Positions 5,921 to 6,748 of a DNA stretch of 6,748 bases are shown in pieces. The stretch is from Candidatus Krumholzibacteriia bacterium (GTDB taxonomy: Bacteria > Krumholzibacteriota > Krumholzibacteriia > LZORAL124-64-63), in contig JAQULN010000158.1 in the NCBI GenBank assembly GCA_028718575.1, positions 1 through 6,748 on the forward strand, in the 5' to 3' direction. Each line of letters begins with the position of its first letter. Within the stretch, counting starts at the first letter, position 1. The notes beneath the pieces are model-generated. The model ran no database searches. It was not told the origin of the DNA and saw only the letters and a list, made by a program, of their open reading frames with translations. A program made the position numbers and the translations under genes.

Positions 5921-6748
5921 ATGGATGGCTATCTGATCTGCGGCGCGACGCTGGTCGACGGCGACTCTTCGCGGCCCGGCTCTTTGCGCACCGCGGGCGA
6001 ACGCATCGCCGAGGAATTGCTGCCGCACCTCGCGGCCGCCGACATCGCCGACCTGGGCGCGCGCCACGGTTGCGAAATGATCGACGGCCGCGGCCTGTGG
6101 CTGATCCCCGGCGGCGTCGATCCGCACGTGCACTTCGCCCTGCCTGTCGCCGGCACGGTCACCGCCGACGACTTCCTCTCCGGCTCGCGCGCCGCCCTGG
6201 CCGGCGGCACGACCACGGTGCTGGATTTCATCACCCCTGGCCGCCGCGAATCGCTCGTCGCCGCGGCGGCGGTGCGCCTGGCCGAGGCGTCGCCGGCCGC
6301 CTGCGACTTCGGCTTGCACGCGAGCGTGACCGCCTGGCGCCCCGAGACCGCCGCCGAGTTGGCGACCTGCGCCCGCGAATTGGGCCTGCGCTCGGTCAAG
6401 CTGTACCTCGCCTATCTAGAGACCGTCGGTCTGGCCGATGCCGATCTCGAAGCCGCCCTGCAGGCCGCAGCGGCGCTCGATCTGACCGTGCTCCTGCACT
6501 GCGAGGACGGCCCGCGGATCGCGGCACACCGGCGCGAGCTGCTCGCCGCGGGCGAGCGCGGTCCGTCAGCGCACCCGCGCTCCCGCCCGCCCGCGTGCGA
6601 GGAGACGGCCGTGGTCCACGCGCTGGCCTTGGCCGCGCAGACCGAATGCCGCCCCTACCTGGTGCACCTCTCCACGGCCGGCGCGATCGGCGCGGTCAAG
6701 ACCGCCCGCGCGCGCGGACGTACCGTTTACTCGGAGACCTGCCCGCAG
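5921..6748 (+). CDS. hyuA: Dihydropyrimidinase/D-hydantoinase-like cyclic amidohydrolase, N-terminal part (3' end outside window)
   Basis: The frame opens at ATG 5921 and runs without a stop to the last base, giving 276 residues, about 60% of the usual 460. The family hydrolyses cyclic amides such as dihydropyrimidines and hydantoins using two metal ions in a TIM barrel. Seen are the metal motif GVDPHVHF (65-72) with H69 and H71, GGTTTVLDF (95-103), SVKLYLAY (158-165) where K160 is the expected carboxylated bridging lysine, LLHCED (191-196) with H193, SRPPACEETA (221-230) matching the SRP..E.EA block of hydantoinases, and VHLS (248-251) with H249. All metal ligands expected in this portion are present; the last metal-binding aspartate would lie beyond the window. 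The N-terminus fits the family, but the stretch between about residues 28 and 52 looks roughly ten residues longer than usual. In the E. coli locus hyuA is also near ygeX, and here it probably opens a purine-derived ring (inference). The start is chosen by family alignment, because no strong ribosome binding site precedes it. Confidence 0.9.
   Translation, partial: MDGYLICGATLVDGDSSRPGSLRTAGERIAEELLPHLAAADIADLGARHGCEMIDGRGLWLIPGGVDPHVHFALPVAGTVTADDFLSGSRAALAGGTTTVLDFITPGRRESLVAAAAVRLAEASPAACDFGLHASVTAWRPETAAELATCARELGLRSVKLYLAYLETVGLADADLEAALQAAAALDLTVLLHCEDGPRIAAHRRELLAAGERGPSAHPRSRPPACEETAVVHALALAAQTECRPYLVHLSTAGAIGAVKTARARGRTVYSETCPQ

Noticed and set aside
4186..5922. Open reading frame of 578 codons on the minus strand
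   Set aside because: It is antisense to the end of ssnA and the whole PLP enzyme gene. It has low-complexity composition and no family motifs, and is a GC-driven shadow.
4710..5936. Alternative + strand frame of 408 codons overlapping the PLP enzyme
   Set aside because: It is Arg-rich with no motifs, and the overlapping frame has unmistakable PLP-enzyme motifs.

Overview
The window is about 70% G+C by eye, with a strong preference for G or C at third codon positions. It is almost entirely coding on the + strand, which suggests a high-GC bacterium. The phylum cannot be settled from the sequence: the proteins resemble families found in Enterobacteria, Clostridia and other bacteria able to use purines without oxygen, but the base composition excludes E. 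coli and typical low-GC Clostridia.

Layout, all on the + strand: (1) 1-459, the C-terminal 152 residues of diaminopropionate ammonia-lyase (ygeX); (2) 456-3119, a complete single-chain molybdenum hydroxylase of the selenium-dependent xanthine dehydrogenase type; (3) 3116-4408, a complete SsnA-type amidohydrolase; (4) 4405-5907, a complete and poorly characterised PLP-dependent enzyme of the cysteine synthase/cystathionine beta-synthase fold; (5) 5921-6748, the N-terminal 276 residues of a dihydropyrimidinase/hydantoinase (HyuA), cut by the window end. The first three junctions are 4-base ATGA overlaps, and the fourth is a 13-base gap. The genes therefore look like one operon extending beyond both window edges. 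There is no non-coding stretch over 13 bases, and I see no RNA gene, mobile element, CRISPR array, internal promoter or terminator.

The gene set matches the accessory locus known from E. coli (ygeW-ygeX-ygeY-hyuA ... ygfK-ssnA-ygfM-xdhD), associated with selenium-dependent molybdenum hydroxylases and oxygen-independent purine/urate breakdown. Inferred joint role: the Mo enzyme and a reductase outside the window adjust the oxidation state of the purine. HyuA and SsnA open rings or remove amino groups. Partner enzymes outside the window release carbamoyl groups, and YgeX converts the three-carbon diamino acid to pyruvate and ammonia. The most interesting element is gene 4, a second fold-type-II PLP enzyme absent from the E. 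coli locus, placed between ssnA and hyuA.
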